Positions 1 to 4,662 are shown, numbered from the stretch's first letter. The stretch is 5,782 nucleotides of DNA from an uncultured Actinomycetes bacterium (GCA_903907665.1 CAIVOW010000094.1:1-5782), one strand, 5' to 3'. The notes: generated by a model not told the origin, from the sequence alone. A program made the numbers and translations.

Positions 1-231
1 AAGAGCTATTTCTTTTATATCTTCAATACGGTTAAGCGCTGCTTCTACATCGTTTCTTAATCTATCTTTCATTGGACAACCTGAGATGGTTAGCAAGATT
101 GTTACGGATGCTTGACCATTTGCGAACGCAACGCTCTCAACCATTCCAAGATCGGGAAGCGGACGTCGAAGTTCTGGGTCAGAAACTGTCGCAAGTTCTG
201 CGTGTATACGCTCAATTATATTTTGTGTCAT
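1..231 (-). CDS. mrp: Mrp/NBP35-type P-loop ATPase, N-terminal MIP18 (DUF59) domain, partial
   Basis: The first 77 codons are present; the gene runs off the left edge, so the P-loop ATPase domain that should follow is not visible. Family role: Mrp/ApbC proteins are cytoplasmic ATP-dependent carriers that help assemble or transfer Fe-S clusters. What is seen is a MIP18-like domain: an early helix, the segment VSDPELRRPLPDLGMV at about residues 16-31, a beta strand VTILLTI, then SGCPMKDRL at about 50-58 with the Cys-Pro typical of this domain. The ATG (231-229) overlaps the TGA of tatB as ATGA, and no Shine-Dalgarno precedes it, so translation is probably coupled to tatB. In many actinobacteria mrp lies near tatB, which supports the call. 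A stand-alone DUF59 protein cannot be excluded because the C-terminal part is missing. Confidence 0.85.
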   Translation of the reverse strand, partial: MTQNIIERIHAELATVSDPELRRPLPDLGMVESVAFANGQASVTILLTISGCPMKDRLRNDVEAALNRIEDIKEIAL

Positions 232-563
232 AGGAGGTCAGGATCTATCTGCGCTTTCTTTTTATCAAGACTCAGCCCTGAATTAATATCGGTTGATAAT
301 CCATCAAGTCCATCAAGTCCATCAAATGAGGAACCCAAAGTCTTTTGAAGCAATCTCTTTGGATGTAGGTCAGCAACCTGCAAATCTTCAAATCCAGGTC
401 CAAGATTTTCACGTAATTCAGTAGTTGCTGCATTTGCAATAGTACGAAGACGTTTCATAAATTTAGCAGCGTCAGTTGCAACGTGTGGCAGTCGATCAGG
501 TCCAATCAGAATCAGTGCCAACACCAAAAGCGTGATGAACTCTCCGGCGCCAATTCCAAACAT
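228..563 (-). CDS. tatB: Sec-independent protein translocase subunit TatB
   Basis: A 111-residue TatB-like subunit of the twin-arginine translocase, which with TatC receives folded proteins carrying RR signal peptides at the cytoplasmic membrane. The N-terminus MFGIGAGEF follows the family pattern MFDIGxxE, including the Glu at residue 8. A hydrophobic helix at about 9-20 is followed by the hinge GPDRLP (21-26) and a charged amphipathic helix to about residue 53. The segment LGPGFEDLQVADLHPKRLLQ (54-73) resembles the middle of actinobacterial TatB and separates it from TatA. The tail is variable and holds three DGL units (81-89). The usual Asp at position 3 is Gly here. The gene lies 34 bp after the methyltransferase gene, has its own candidate leaderless promoter, and ends in an ATGA overlap with mrp. 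tatA and tatC are not in the window. Confidence 0.93.
   Translation of the reverse strand: MFGIGAGEFITLLVLALILIGPDRLPHVATDAAKFMKRLRTIANAATTELRENLGPGFEDLQVADLHPKRLLQKTLGSSFDGLDGLDGLSTDINSGLSLDKKKAQIDPDLL
301..327 (-). repeat. Three 9-bp tandem repeat units inside tatB
   Basis: On the plus strand CCATCAAGT occurs twice in a row (301-309 and 310-318), followed by a third copy that ends AAT instead of AGT (319-327). In the tatB frame this encodes three consecutive Asp-Gly-Leu units at residues 81-89, in the variable C-terminal tail. Each unit is three codons, so a gain or loss of units keeps the reading frame. Confidence 0.85.
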
Positions 564-569
564 GGTGAA

Positions 570-575
570 AGCGTA
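570..575 (-). promoter_or_regulatory. Candidate leaderless -10 element of tatB
   Basis: The minus strand reads TACGCT, then six bases, then the tatB ATG. This fits the actinobacterial -10 consensus TANNNT placed so that transcription starts at the A of the start codon. No Shine-Dalgarno sequence is visible before tatB, which fits a leaderless transcript. No convincing -35 box was seen. The hexamer lies within a short inverted repeat, AGCG-TAC-CGCT (570-580). tatB could still also be read from the upstream aminopeptidase promoter. Confidence 0.4.
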
Positions 576-597
576 CCGCTAGCTAAAGTCCTTAAAA

Positions 598-1230
598 TCA
601 AGCTTTGGTGGCAAGTAAAACGCCTTGCCCGACCGGCAACAAGGTGGAAGTCCAGCGAGAATCTTCTTTGACAAAGCGAATTCCATCTCGGCGCGAGACG
701 CTCTCGAAATCTCGTTGCGTTGGATCAGCTACCTTTCCTCCGCTAAGCGCGTGATCGATAAAGAGCGTTCCACCGCTACGCAATAAACGATGAGCTTCCT
801 GGACCAGGTCCATAACGTCCTTAGCGGGACGAATCACTACAAGGTCATAGTTTGCATCGGCTAATTTTCCAACTACTTCAAGGACATTACCGGTAATAAG
901 TCTGAATCTAGCAGGCGCAATCCCGGACTCTTCAAAGCTATCCCTGGCACTTGCACTGTGTTCACGTTCAGTATCAATTGATGTAAGAACGCCATCCTTT
1001 GGCATTCCTTGAAATAACCAGAGTCCACTAACGCCAGATCCAGTTCCAATTTCAACAACAGAGCGGGCGTCCAGAGATTTTGCTACATATTGAAGTAACG
1101 CACCAACTGCAGCAGTTGGATCTTGAGCGCCCATCTCAACTCCATTTGCTCGAGCTTGCTGCAAATGAATCTCTTCGCGAGAAAAGCTCTCAGAATATGC
1201 AGTCATATCTCCGCGATTTTGTAGTGTCAT
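598..1230 (-). CDS. Class I SAM-dependent O-methyltransferase-like protein (Rv1220c type)
   Basis: A cytoplasmic Rossmann-fold methyltransferase of the catechol/caffeoyl-CoA O-methyltransferase superfamily, closest in my memory to M. tuberculosis Rv1220c. I chose the ATG at 1230, giving 210 residues, because it forms an ATGA overlap with the aminopeptidase stop; the ATG at 1245 (215 residues) and the one at 1206 (202 residues) are alternatives. The SAM-binding motif VVEIGTGSGVSGLWL lies at about 58-72 and the acidic ribose-binding residue is in LTSIDTE (about 82-88). YDLVVI followed by RPAKD (about 128-138) is where the family normally has VDAD, so the first metal-binding acidic pair is missing. 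The following RLLRSGG and FIDHALSGG segments are intact in pattern. The substrate is unknown. The gene is second in the aminopeptidase transcript. Confidence 0.83.
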   Translation of the reverse strand: MTLQNRGDMTAYSESFSREEIHLQQARANGVEMGAQDPTAAVGALLQYVAKSLDARSVVEIGTGSGVSGLWLFQGMPKDGVLTSIDTEREHSASARDSFEESGIAPARFRLITGNVLEVVGKLADANYDLVVIRPAKDVMDLVQEAHRLLRSGGTLFIDHALSGGKVADPTQRDFESVSRRDGIRFVKEDSRWTSTLLPVGQGVLLATKA

Positions 1231-2735
1231 AGCGTTGCAATCCATTCAATAAGAAGTCGTGGTCCAAAACCTGTGCCACCTTTTACAAACTCTCCTGCAT
1301 CCACTTCTGAGCGACCAGTTCCTGCAATATCCAAATGAACCCAATTGCTCTTACCTACAAATTGTTCCAGAAAAAGCGCCGCAGTAACCGAGCCACCTTG
1401 AAAACGCCCTTTAGCCGCCAGATGATTTAAATCTGCAATGTCACTTTCAAGTCCAAGCGCATAATCATCAACAAGCGGCATATGCCACACGCGATCTCCC
1501 ATTTCATTTCCAATATCGTGCAATTTTTTAGCAAGTCGATTATTTCGCGTATACATCGCTGCATATTGACGGCCAAGTCCTAAAGTTGCGGCGCCTGTCA
1601 ACGTTGCAAGATCAACGAGATAGTCTGGTTTTAATTCAAGATTTGCGTAAGCCAAGCCATCTGCAAGAACAAGACGGCCTTCTGCATCAGTATCAAGTAC
1701 CTCCACCGTAGTTCCACCATATTGTGTAATAACATCAGAAGGTCGCTGCGAAGTAGCCGATAGTGCGTTCTCTGCGCACATCATTAACGCAGTTACCCGT
1801 ACTTTTGGTTTTATATCTGGCATAGCCATAACCGTTGACATGACTGCGGCGGCGCCCGCCATATCACTCTTCATCGCCATCATGATGTCGTATGGACGTT
1901 TAAGTGAAATTCCACCAGTATCGAAAGTAATGCCCTTGCCCACTAGTACGACAAGTGGCCATTTGCTTGAACCTTTAGGCGCATATGAAATTTCGATAAA
2001 ACGCGGTCCAGGATTGGGTGAAGATCCTCCTACTGCGCGAAGACCACCGAACTGTGCCAATTCGCGACCTGCACGTACTCGTACCGAAATATCTTTTTTC
2101 TTTGAGGCGATTGCTTTTGCCTGCGTTGCGAGCCAAGCAGGAGTTTTTATATTTGAAGGCGTGTGAATCAAATCGCGAGTGTTATAGATTGCTTCTACGA
2201 TGGTAATAGCTCGTGCTATTTCGGTTCCAAAATTTCCATGAATAATAAAACTGCAAGCTTTCTTACTTTTCTCGCTTTTTAAACTCCATACATATTGAGA
2301 GAGTGAAAGAGCAATCGCATGCGACAGAACGTTCTCTTTATTGCGAATAAGGCCATCAAGTACGCGATATCCGGTGCCCTTAGTTTTTCGCCCAAGCGCT
2401 GCGCCAGCTTTACGAAGTTCATCACGAGATTCATTACCCACACCGACCAGATAAAGTCGAGAAATTCCATCCGTTGCCGAAACGGGGAGTTCAATTATTT
2501 CTCCCGCTTTCCCAGAGAAGTCAGGCCACTGTGCCATTTCTAAATTAAAATCAATATCAAGATGTTCCACTACGGATTGAGCGACCGGCGAGGAAAGTGC
2601 TACCGGCGCTCCGGCGGCCTCTGCGCCAAATTTAACTCCAACAGCAATAGCGTCTAACCCTTTCCAGCTTGAAAGGGTTGATGAGGAACTAGAATCATCG
2701 CTAGCGGAGAGCGTTGGAGCTAGGGCTTTTTTCAC
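1227..2735 (-). CDS. pepA: Leucyl aminopeptidase, peptidase family M17
   Basis: A 502-residue cytosolic two-metal aminopeptidase that removes N-terminal residues from peptides, of normal family length. The N-terminal macrodomain-like half carries a serine-rich stretch (about 15-19). The catalytic domain has LVGKGITFDTGGISLK (264-279) with metal ligands Lys267 and Asp272 and catalytic Lys279, then MKSDMAGAA with Asp291, then DTDAEGRLVLAD (348-359) with Asp350, Glu352 and Arg354. The classic signature begins NTDAEGRL; here the first Asn is Asp, a position that is not a metal ligand. The start is GTG: the frame is closed upstream by TAG, and the overlapping ATG at 2737 is followed at once by TGA. 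A leaderless-type -10 sits seven bases upstream. The stop overlaps the methyltransferase start, so this gene heads the minus-strand operon. In the literature the symbol could also be pepB or lap. Confidence 0.96.
   Translation of the reverse strand: MKKALAPTLSASDDSSSSSTLSSWKGLDAIAVGVKFGAEAAGAPVALSSPVAQSVVEHLDIDFNLEMAQWPDFSGKAGEIIELPVSATDGISRLYLVGVGNESRDELRKAGAALGRKTKGTGYRVLDGLIRNKENVLSHAIALSLSQYVWSLKSEKSKKACSFIIHGNFGTEIARAITIVEAIYNTRDLIHTPSNIKTPAWLATQAKAIASKKKDISVRVRAGRELAQFGGLRAVGGSSPNPGPRFIEISYAPKGSSKWPLVVLVGKGITFDTGGISLKRPYDIMMAMKSDMAGAAAVMSTVMAMPDIKPKVRVTALMMCAENALSATSQRPSDVITQYGGTTVEVLDTDAEGRLVLADGLAYANLELKPDYLVDLATLTGAATLGLGRQYAAMYTRNNRLAKKLHDIGNEMGDRVWHMPLVDDYALGLESDIADLNHLAAKGRFQGGSVTAALFLEQFVGKSNWVHLDIAGTGRSEVDAGEFVKGGTGFGPRLLIEWIATL
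2656..2679. repeat. Perfect 9-bp inverted repeat in the 5' coding region of the aminopeptidase gene
   Basis: AACCCTTTC (2656-2664) and GAAAGGGTT (2671-2679) are exact reverse complements separated by six bases. In the aminopeptidase mRNA the hairpin would span codons 20-27, about 57-80 nt from the start codon. On the other strand it lies about 77-112 bp before the nhaA start codons and overlaps a possible nhaA -35 box. It has no T tract, so it is not an obvious terminator. It could be an operator, an mRNA structure, or chance. Confidence 0.6.
2669..2695 (+). promoter_or_regulatory. Possible nhaA promoter inside the aminopeptidase gene
   Basis: TTGAAA (2669-2674) and TAGAAT (2690-2695) resemble -35 and -10 boxes, but the 15-bp spacer is shorter than the usual 16-18. 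Transcription would start near 2702, leaving a leader of about 65 nt that contains the Shine-Dalgarno at 2758. No better -10 was found in the short divergent gap. The -35 box lies in the right arm of the inverted repeat at 2656-2679. Confidence 0.22.
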
Positions 2736-2742
2736 ATCTCCG

Positions 2743-2748
2743 AACTTA
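2743..2748 (-). promoter_or_regulatory. Candidate leaderless -10 element of the aminopeptidase gene
   Basis: The minus strand reads TAAGTT, seven bases, then the GTG start at 2735. The same hexamer lies six bases before the dapD ATG. A GGAG lies only two bases from the GTG, which is too close for normal Shine-Dalgarno use, so a leaderless transcript is the simpler reading. The element sits in a gap of about 20-32 bp shared with the divergent nhaA gene, next to a direct repeat CGAACT-TAA-CGAACT (2741-2755). Confidence 0.42.
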
Positions 2749-2757
2749 ACGAACTAT

Positions 2758-2765
2758 GGAGGTGA
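2758..2765 (+). promoter_or_regulatory. Shine-Dalgarno that points to a GTG start for nhaA
   Basis: GGAGGTGA is a strong ribosome-binding site. Its core ends five bases before the GTG at 2768, which is ideal spacing. The ATG at 2756 lies at the edge of this motif and has no Shine-Dalgarno of its own, and the ATG at 2777 is about 14 bases away, which is long. The site therefore favours GTG 2768 as the nhaA start. Confidence 0.6.
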
Positions 2766-2767
2766 AT

Positions 2768-3616
2768 GTGAACTGGATGGACCCCGTGTGGCGTGACTGG
2801 TTGCTCACCTGGCCCCTCCTTCTCTTCTTCTTCGCCATCGGACAAGAACTTCGCATTGAAGTTTCTAGGCACACCGATCGTCGTCACCTCATTGCTCCAG
2901 TATGCGCTGCGGCAGGGGGCATGCTCATTCCGGCGCTGTTCTACCTTGGGTTCTCACTTTTCACTTCCGCGCCAAAGGGAGGTTGGGGAATTCCCATGGC
3001 GACGGATTTACCATTCGTGCTTCTCGCTTTGGCAATATTCCCTGCGCACATACAGAAGCGAGTTCGAATTTTTCTGCTGGCCCTGGCCGTAGCCGACGAC
3101 ATCGGTTCAATTCTTATCCTTGGAATTGTTACATCCTCAAACGGCGGAATTCACCCAACCATTATTGGCGCGACCCTCGGTTTAATCTGGGGAGCGCGAG
3201 GTTATTCGGTAATGAAGCGCATTGGATACTACGTTGCACTCCCCGCATTTCTTGTTGCATCATTTTCTACAACTTTTAATCTCTCCTGGAAATCGATTAG
3301 TAATCCGCTGGTCTGGCAGTTAGTTGTTTCTAGATTTGTTGGAAAGCCAGTAGGAATTTTACTCGGAGCGGTAATTGGCTATGCGGTATTGCGGATGACG
3401 CATGAGCATGTAATGAGATTAAAGATGCGAGAGCTACTCATCGCTGGATTTACAGCCACTTTCGGATTAGATGTTGCCTTAATTTTCGCAAATGTTGCGC
3501 TGACTACACCGGATCAAAAAGCCCTGGCAATCATGGGAATCTTATTAACTATTCCAGTTTCAGTCGCTGGAGTACTTTTTGCTCGTTACTTTTTAACGAG
3601 TGCTACTGCTGCCTGA
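2768..3616 (+). CDS. nhaA: Shortened NhaA-family Na+/H+ antiporter
   Basis: An integral membrane protein resembling NhaA, which exchanges Na+ (or Li+) for protons to control internal pH and salt. Counting from the chosen GTG it has 282 residues (286 from the ATG at 2756); E. coli NhaA has 388. The following numbers use the 286-residue count. GIPMATDLPF carries Asp84 (like D133), LALAVADDIGS carries Asp114-Asp115 (like D163-D164), and FVGKPVGI carries Lys197 (like K300). The Asp84-Asp114 spacing is 30, as in E. coli, and the tail after Lys197 is also the same length. Two segments are missing: about 50 residues at the N-terminus (TM1 and the first loop) and about 54 between Asp115 and Lys197 (around TM6-8). 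No frameshift is evident, since the reading frame is continuous and the flanking motifs align. It is divergent from the aminopeptidase gene and overlaps DUF3117 at its 3' end. Transport activity is not certain. Confidence 0.85.
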   Translation: MNWMDPVWRDWLLTWPLLLFFFAIGQELRIEVSRHTDRRHLIAPVCAAAGGMLIPALFYLGFSLFTSAPKGGWGIPMATDLPFVLLALAIFPAHIQKRVRIFLLALAVADDIGSILILGIVTSSNGGIHPTIIGATLGLIWGARGYSVMKRIGYYVALPAFLVASFSTTFNLSWKSISNPLVWQLVVSRFVGKPVGILLGAVIGYAVLRMTHEHVMRLKMRELLIAGFTATFGLDVALIFANVALTTPDQKALAIMGILLTIPVSVAGVLFARYFLTSATAA

Positions 3617-3765
3617 AGTACGTTTCCAAGGTTGGTCGCTTCTTCCAGGTTAAGTTCAACAACAAGCCGCCCGCCACCTTCTAGCGGAATGCGCATCACA
3701 TAAGAGCGTGCCTCTTTTGTGACTTCCATGGGTCCATCACCAGTGCGTGGCTTCATGGCTGCCAT
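3586..3765 (-). CDS. DUF3117 family small protein (Rv1211 type)
   Basis: A 59-residue protein of unknown function. It begins MAAMKPRTGDGPMEVTKEAR, followed by a central VMRIPLEGGGRLVVEL segment (about 23-38) and a short helix EEATNLGNVLQAAVA (about 41-55). This matches my memory of the DUF3117 family, which is widespread and nearly confined to Actinobacteria and is almost invariant in its first 15 residues. A good Shine-Dalgarno, AAGGGAG, lies six bases before the ATG. The last 31 bp overlap the end of the convergent nhaA gene. In M. tuberculosis the homologue Rv1211 lies in the same neighbourhood. No catalytic motif, membrane segment or signal peptide is seen. Confidence 0.93.
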   Translation of the reverse strand: MAAMKPRTGDGPMEVTKEARSYVMRIPLEGGGRLVVELNLEEATNLGNVLQAAVALVKK

Positions 3766-3771
3766 GTTTAG

Positions 3772-3778
3772 CTCCCTT
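3772..3778 (-). promoter_or_regulatory. Shine-Dalgarno of the DUF3117 gene
   Basis: The minus strand reads AAGGGAG, six bases, then ATG. This is one of only two clear ribosome-binding sites in the window, the other being that of nhaA. It indicates that this gene has a 5' leader, unlike the leaderless-type starts of its neighbours, and supports the chosen start at 3765. Confidence 0.65.
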
Positions 3779-3791
3779 AATTAACGTGATA

Positions 3792-3797
3792 AATGTA
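3792..3797 (-). promoter_or_regulatory. Possible -10 element of the DUF3117 gene
   Basis: The minus strand reads TACATT, matching TANNNT. Transcription would begin about seven bases later and give a leader of about 20 nt that still contains the AAGGGAG ribosome-binding site. No convincing -35 box was found. The alternative is read-through from the upstream LOG / sigma-like genes. Confidence 0.25.
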
Positions 3798-3805
3798 AAG
3801 ACTTA

Positions 3806-3890
3806 AAGCGGGGACTGCGGGAGGAGAAGTATCTCAAAGAGTTGCCCAACTAGTGAAATCGAGGAAATGTCCCCTTTTTTCACGCTTAAA
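3806..3890. repeat. Long-range inverted repeat with T tract in the intergenic region; possible structured RNA or terminator
   Basis: GGGGAC (3810-3815) and GTCCCC (3869-3874) are exact reverse complements 53 bases apart, followed on the plus strand by six T (3875-3880). An outer pair, TTAAAGC before GGGGAC and GCTTAAA at 3884-3890, could extend the stem across the T tract with bulges. Inside lies a smaller hairpin AGTT-GCCC-AACT (3840-3851). On the plus strand it could end transcripts coming through nhaA; on the minus strand it lies between the sigma-like gene and DUF3117. The loop is long for a terminator. I do not recognise a known riboswitch or small RNA. Confidence 0.35.
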
Positions 3891-3891
3891 A

Positions 3892-4077
3892 TTACTTGAG
3901 GTCTAGTGCTGAAAGCAGATGCGCTCTGCCAATCGCGATGATGGTTTCAACCGACTTCTGTGGTACGCCTAGCGTTGCTGCAATGTCGGCAGCACTTTTA
4001 CCTCGGAGGTAATGGGCGGTAAGAATAATCCGCTCTTCCTCCGGGAGGCTGTCAAGCAGCTGCGCAAGGGTGGACAT
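3892..4077 (-). CDS. Stand-alone sigma-70 region-4-like helix-turn-helix protein
   Basis: A 61-residue protein that is essentially one DNA-binding domain. SLPEEERIILTAHYLRGKS (10-28) looks like the first helices of sigma region 4, and AADIAATLGVPQKSVETIIA (29-48) is a typical helix-turn-helix: ADIAATLGV is the first helix and turn, and PQKSVETIIAIGRAHL the recognition helix. There is no region 2 for -10 recognition, so it is not a complete sigma factor. It could be a small regulator that binds DNA or RNA polymerase, or a relic of a longer sigma gene. It starts 12 bp after the LOG gene with no Shine-Dalgarno, suggesting co-transcription and coupling. Its ORF is intact and its base composition resembles that of its neighbours. 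The target is unknown. Confidence 0.7.
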   Translation of the reverse strand: MSTLAQLLDSLPEEERIILTAHYLRGKSAADIAATLGVPQKSVETIIAIGRAHLLSALDLK

Positions 4078-4089
4078 GTCGCAAGGTTA

Positions 4090-4623
4090 CTAGCGAGCGC
4101 ACGCATCAAGGGCGTCGCTGACCTCGGTGGTCCATGAGACTAAATGGCTTTGACCGCTTTTCATGAAGTTCAGGCTTGCCAGATGGTCCAGCGCAACCTG
4201 AAGCGGGGCGTAGGCGCCACTTGGATCACAAACCGCAATTGGCTTGTCGTGAAAGCCTAAATATCTCCCAACCCAGATTTCAAAAAATTCTTCGAGTGTG
4301 CCAATGCCTCCGGGCAGCGCGATAAACGCATCACTCATCTCTTCAATCTTTGCTTTGCGCGAGCGCATCGAATCAACTTCGATAATTTGCGTTGACTCTT
4401 TATCTTCAATTTCAAGTAAAAGTAATTTTGTTGGGATAACACCAAAAGTCTTTCCACCGTGTTCACGTGCTCCTTTAGCAACTGCGCCCATCATCGAAAT
4501 AGCCCCGCCACCCCAGACTAAATCCCAGCCACGTTCTCCTATTCCTTTGCCGACTTGGTATGCAAGCTCAAGATGAGCCGGGTCGAGATCGGGGGCTGAG
4601 GAGCAGTACACGGAGATGCGCAT
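4090..4623 (-). CDS. LOG-family nucleoside 5'-monophosphate phosphoribohydrolase (TIGR00730 / Rv1205 type)
   Basis: A 177-residue cytosolic Rossmann-like enzyme. LOG proteins cleave cytokinin riboside 5'-monophosphates, and in bacteria often AMP, to the free base and ribose 5-phosphate. Motifs in order: an opening strand ISVYCSSA (3-10), WGGGAISMMGAVA (37-49), DSMRSRKAK (84-92) with the conserved Arg89-Lys90, and the signature PGGIGTLEEFFE (104-115) with catalytic Glu in TLEE. Length and motifs are normal for the short LOG type. The M. tuberculosis homologue Rv1205 lies near dapD, as here. It is divergent from dapD across 45 bp and is probably the first gene of a unit with the sigma-like gene. 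The true substrate in this organism is not shown by sequence. Confidence 0.92.
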   Translation of the reverse strand: MRISVYCSSAPDLDPAHLELAYQVGKGIGERGWDLVWGGGAISMMGAVAKGAREHGGKTFGVIPTKLLLLEIEDKESTQIIEVDSMRSRKAKIEEMSDAFIALPGGIGTLEEFFEIWVGRYLGFHDKPIAVCDPSGAYAPLQVALDHLASLNFMKSGQSHLVSWTTEVSDALDACAR

Positions 4624-4630
4624 AGCCAGG

Positions 4631-4636
4631 AGTGTA
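4631..4636 (-). promoter_or_regulatory. Candidate leaderless -10 element of the LOG gene
   Basis: The minus strand reads TACACT, seven bases, then the LOG ATG at 4623. It fits TANNNT placed for transcription to start at the start codon. There is no Shine-Dalgarno in the seven-base gap (CCTGGCT). No clear -35 box is seen. Confidence 0.4.
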
Positions 4637-4639
4637 GAG

Positions 4640-4661
4640 ACTTATGAGTAACTTGATAAGT
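4640..4661. repeat. Inverted repeat overlapping the dapD -10; possible operator
   Basis: ACTTAT (4640-4645) and ATAAGT (4656-4661) are exact reverse complements with 10 bases between them, and the interval contains a smaller palindrome AGT-A-ACT (4647-4653). The right arm covers most of the candidate dapD -10 hexamer (4657-4662). The size and position suit a dimeric repressor, but a short AT-rich repeat such as this can arise by chance. Confidence 0.35.
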
Positions 4662-4662
4662 T
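4657..4662 (+). promoter_or_regulatory. Candidate leaderless -10 element of dapD
   Basis: TAAGTT is followed by six bases and the dapD ATG at 4669. The hexamer is identical to the one before the aminopeptidase GTG. There is no Shine-Dalgarno upstream of dapD (the gap is TGCCCC), which fits a leaderless mRNA beginning at the start codon. Confidence 0.45.

Noticed and set aside
232..237. AGGAGG on the plus strand
   Set aside because: It looks like a ribosome-binding site, but no plus-strand start codon follows at usable distance and the region is the minus-strand tatB/mrp junction.
301..327. Tandem repeats as a CRISPR-like array
   Set aside because: Units are 9 bp with no spacers and lie in frame within tatB.
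570..580. AGCG-TAC-CGCT inverted repeat at the tatB -10 as an operator
   Set aside because: Four-base arms are too short to call; it is noted only with the tatB promoter entry.
1204..1206. Internal ATG at 1206 preceded by GGAG as the methyltransferase start
   Set aside because: The GGAG lies only two bases from the ATG, too close for a working site. It remains possible but less likely than 1230.
1231..1245. Upstream ATG at 1245 as the methyltransferase start
   Set aside because: It gives a 19-nt overlap and five extra residues with no supporting ribosome site; the ATG at 1230 forms a clean ATGA overlap with the upstream stop.
2902..3279. 125-codon open frame on the plus strand
   Set aside because: It is a shifted frame within nhaA with no recognisable domain and no ribosome site.
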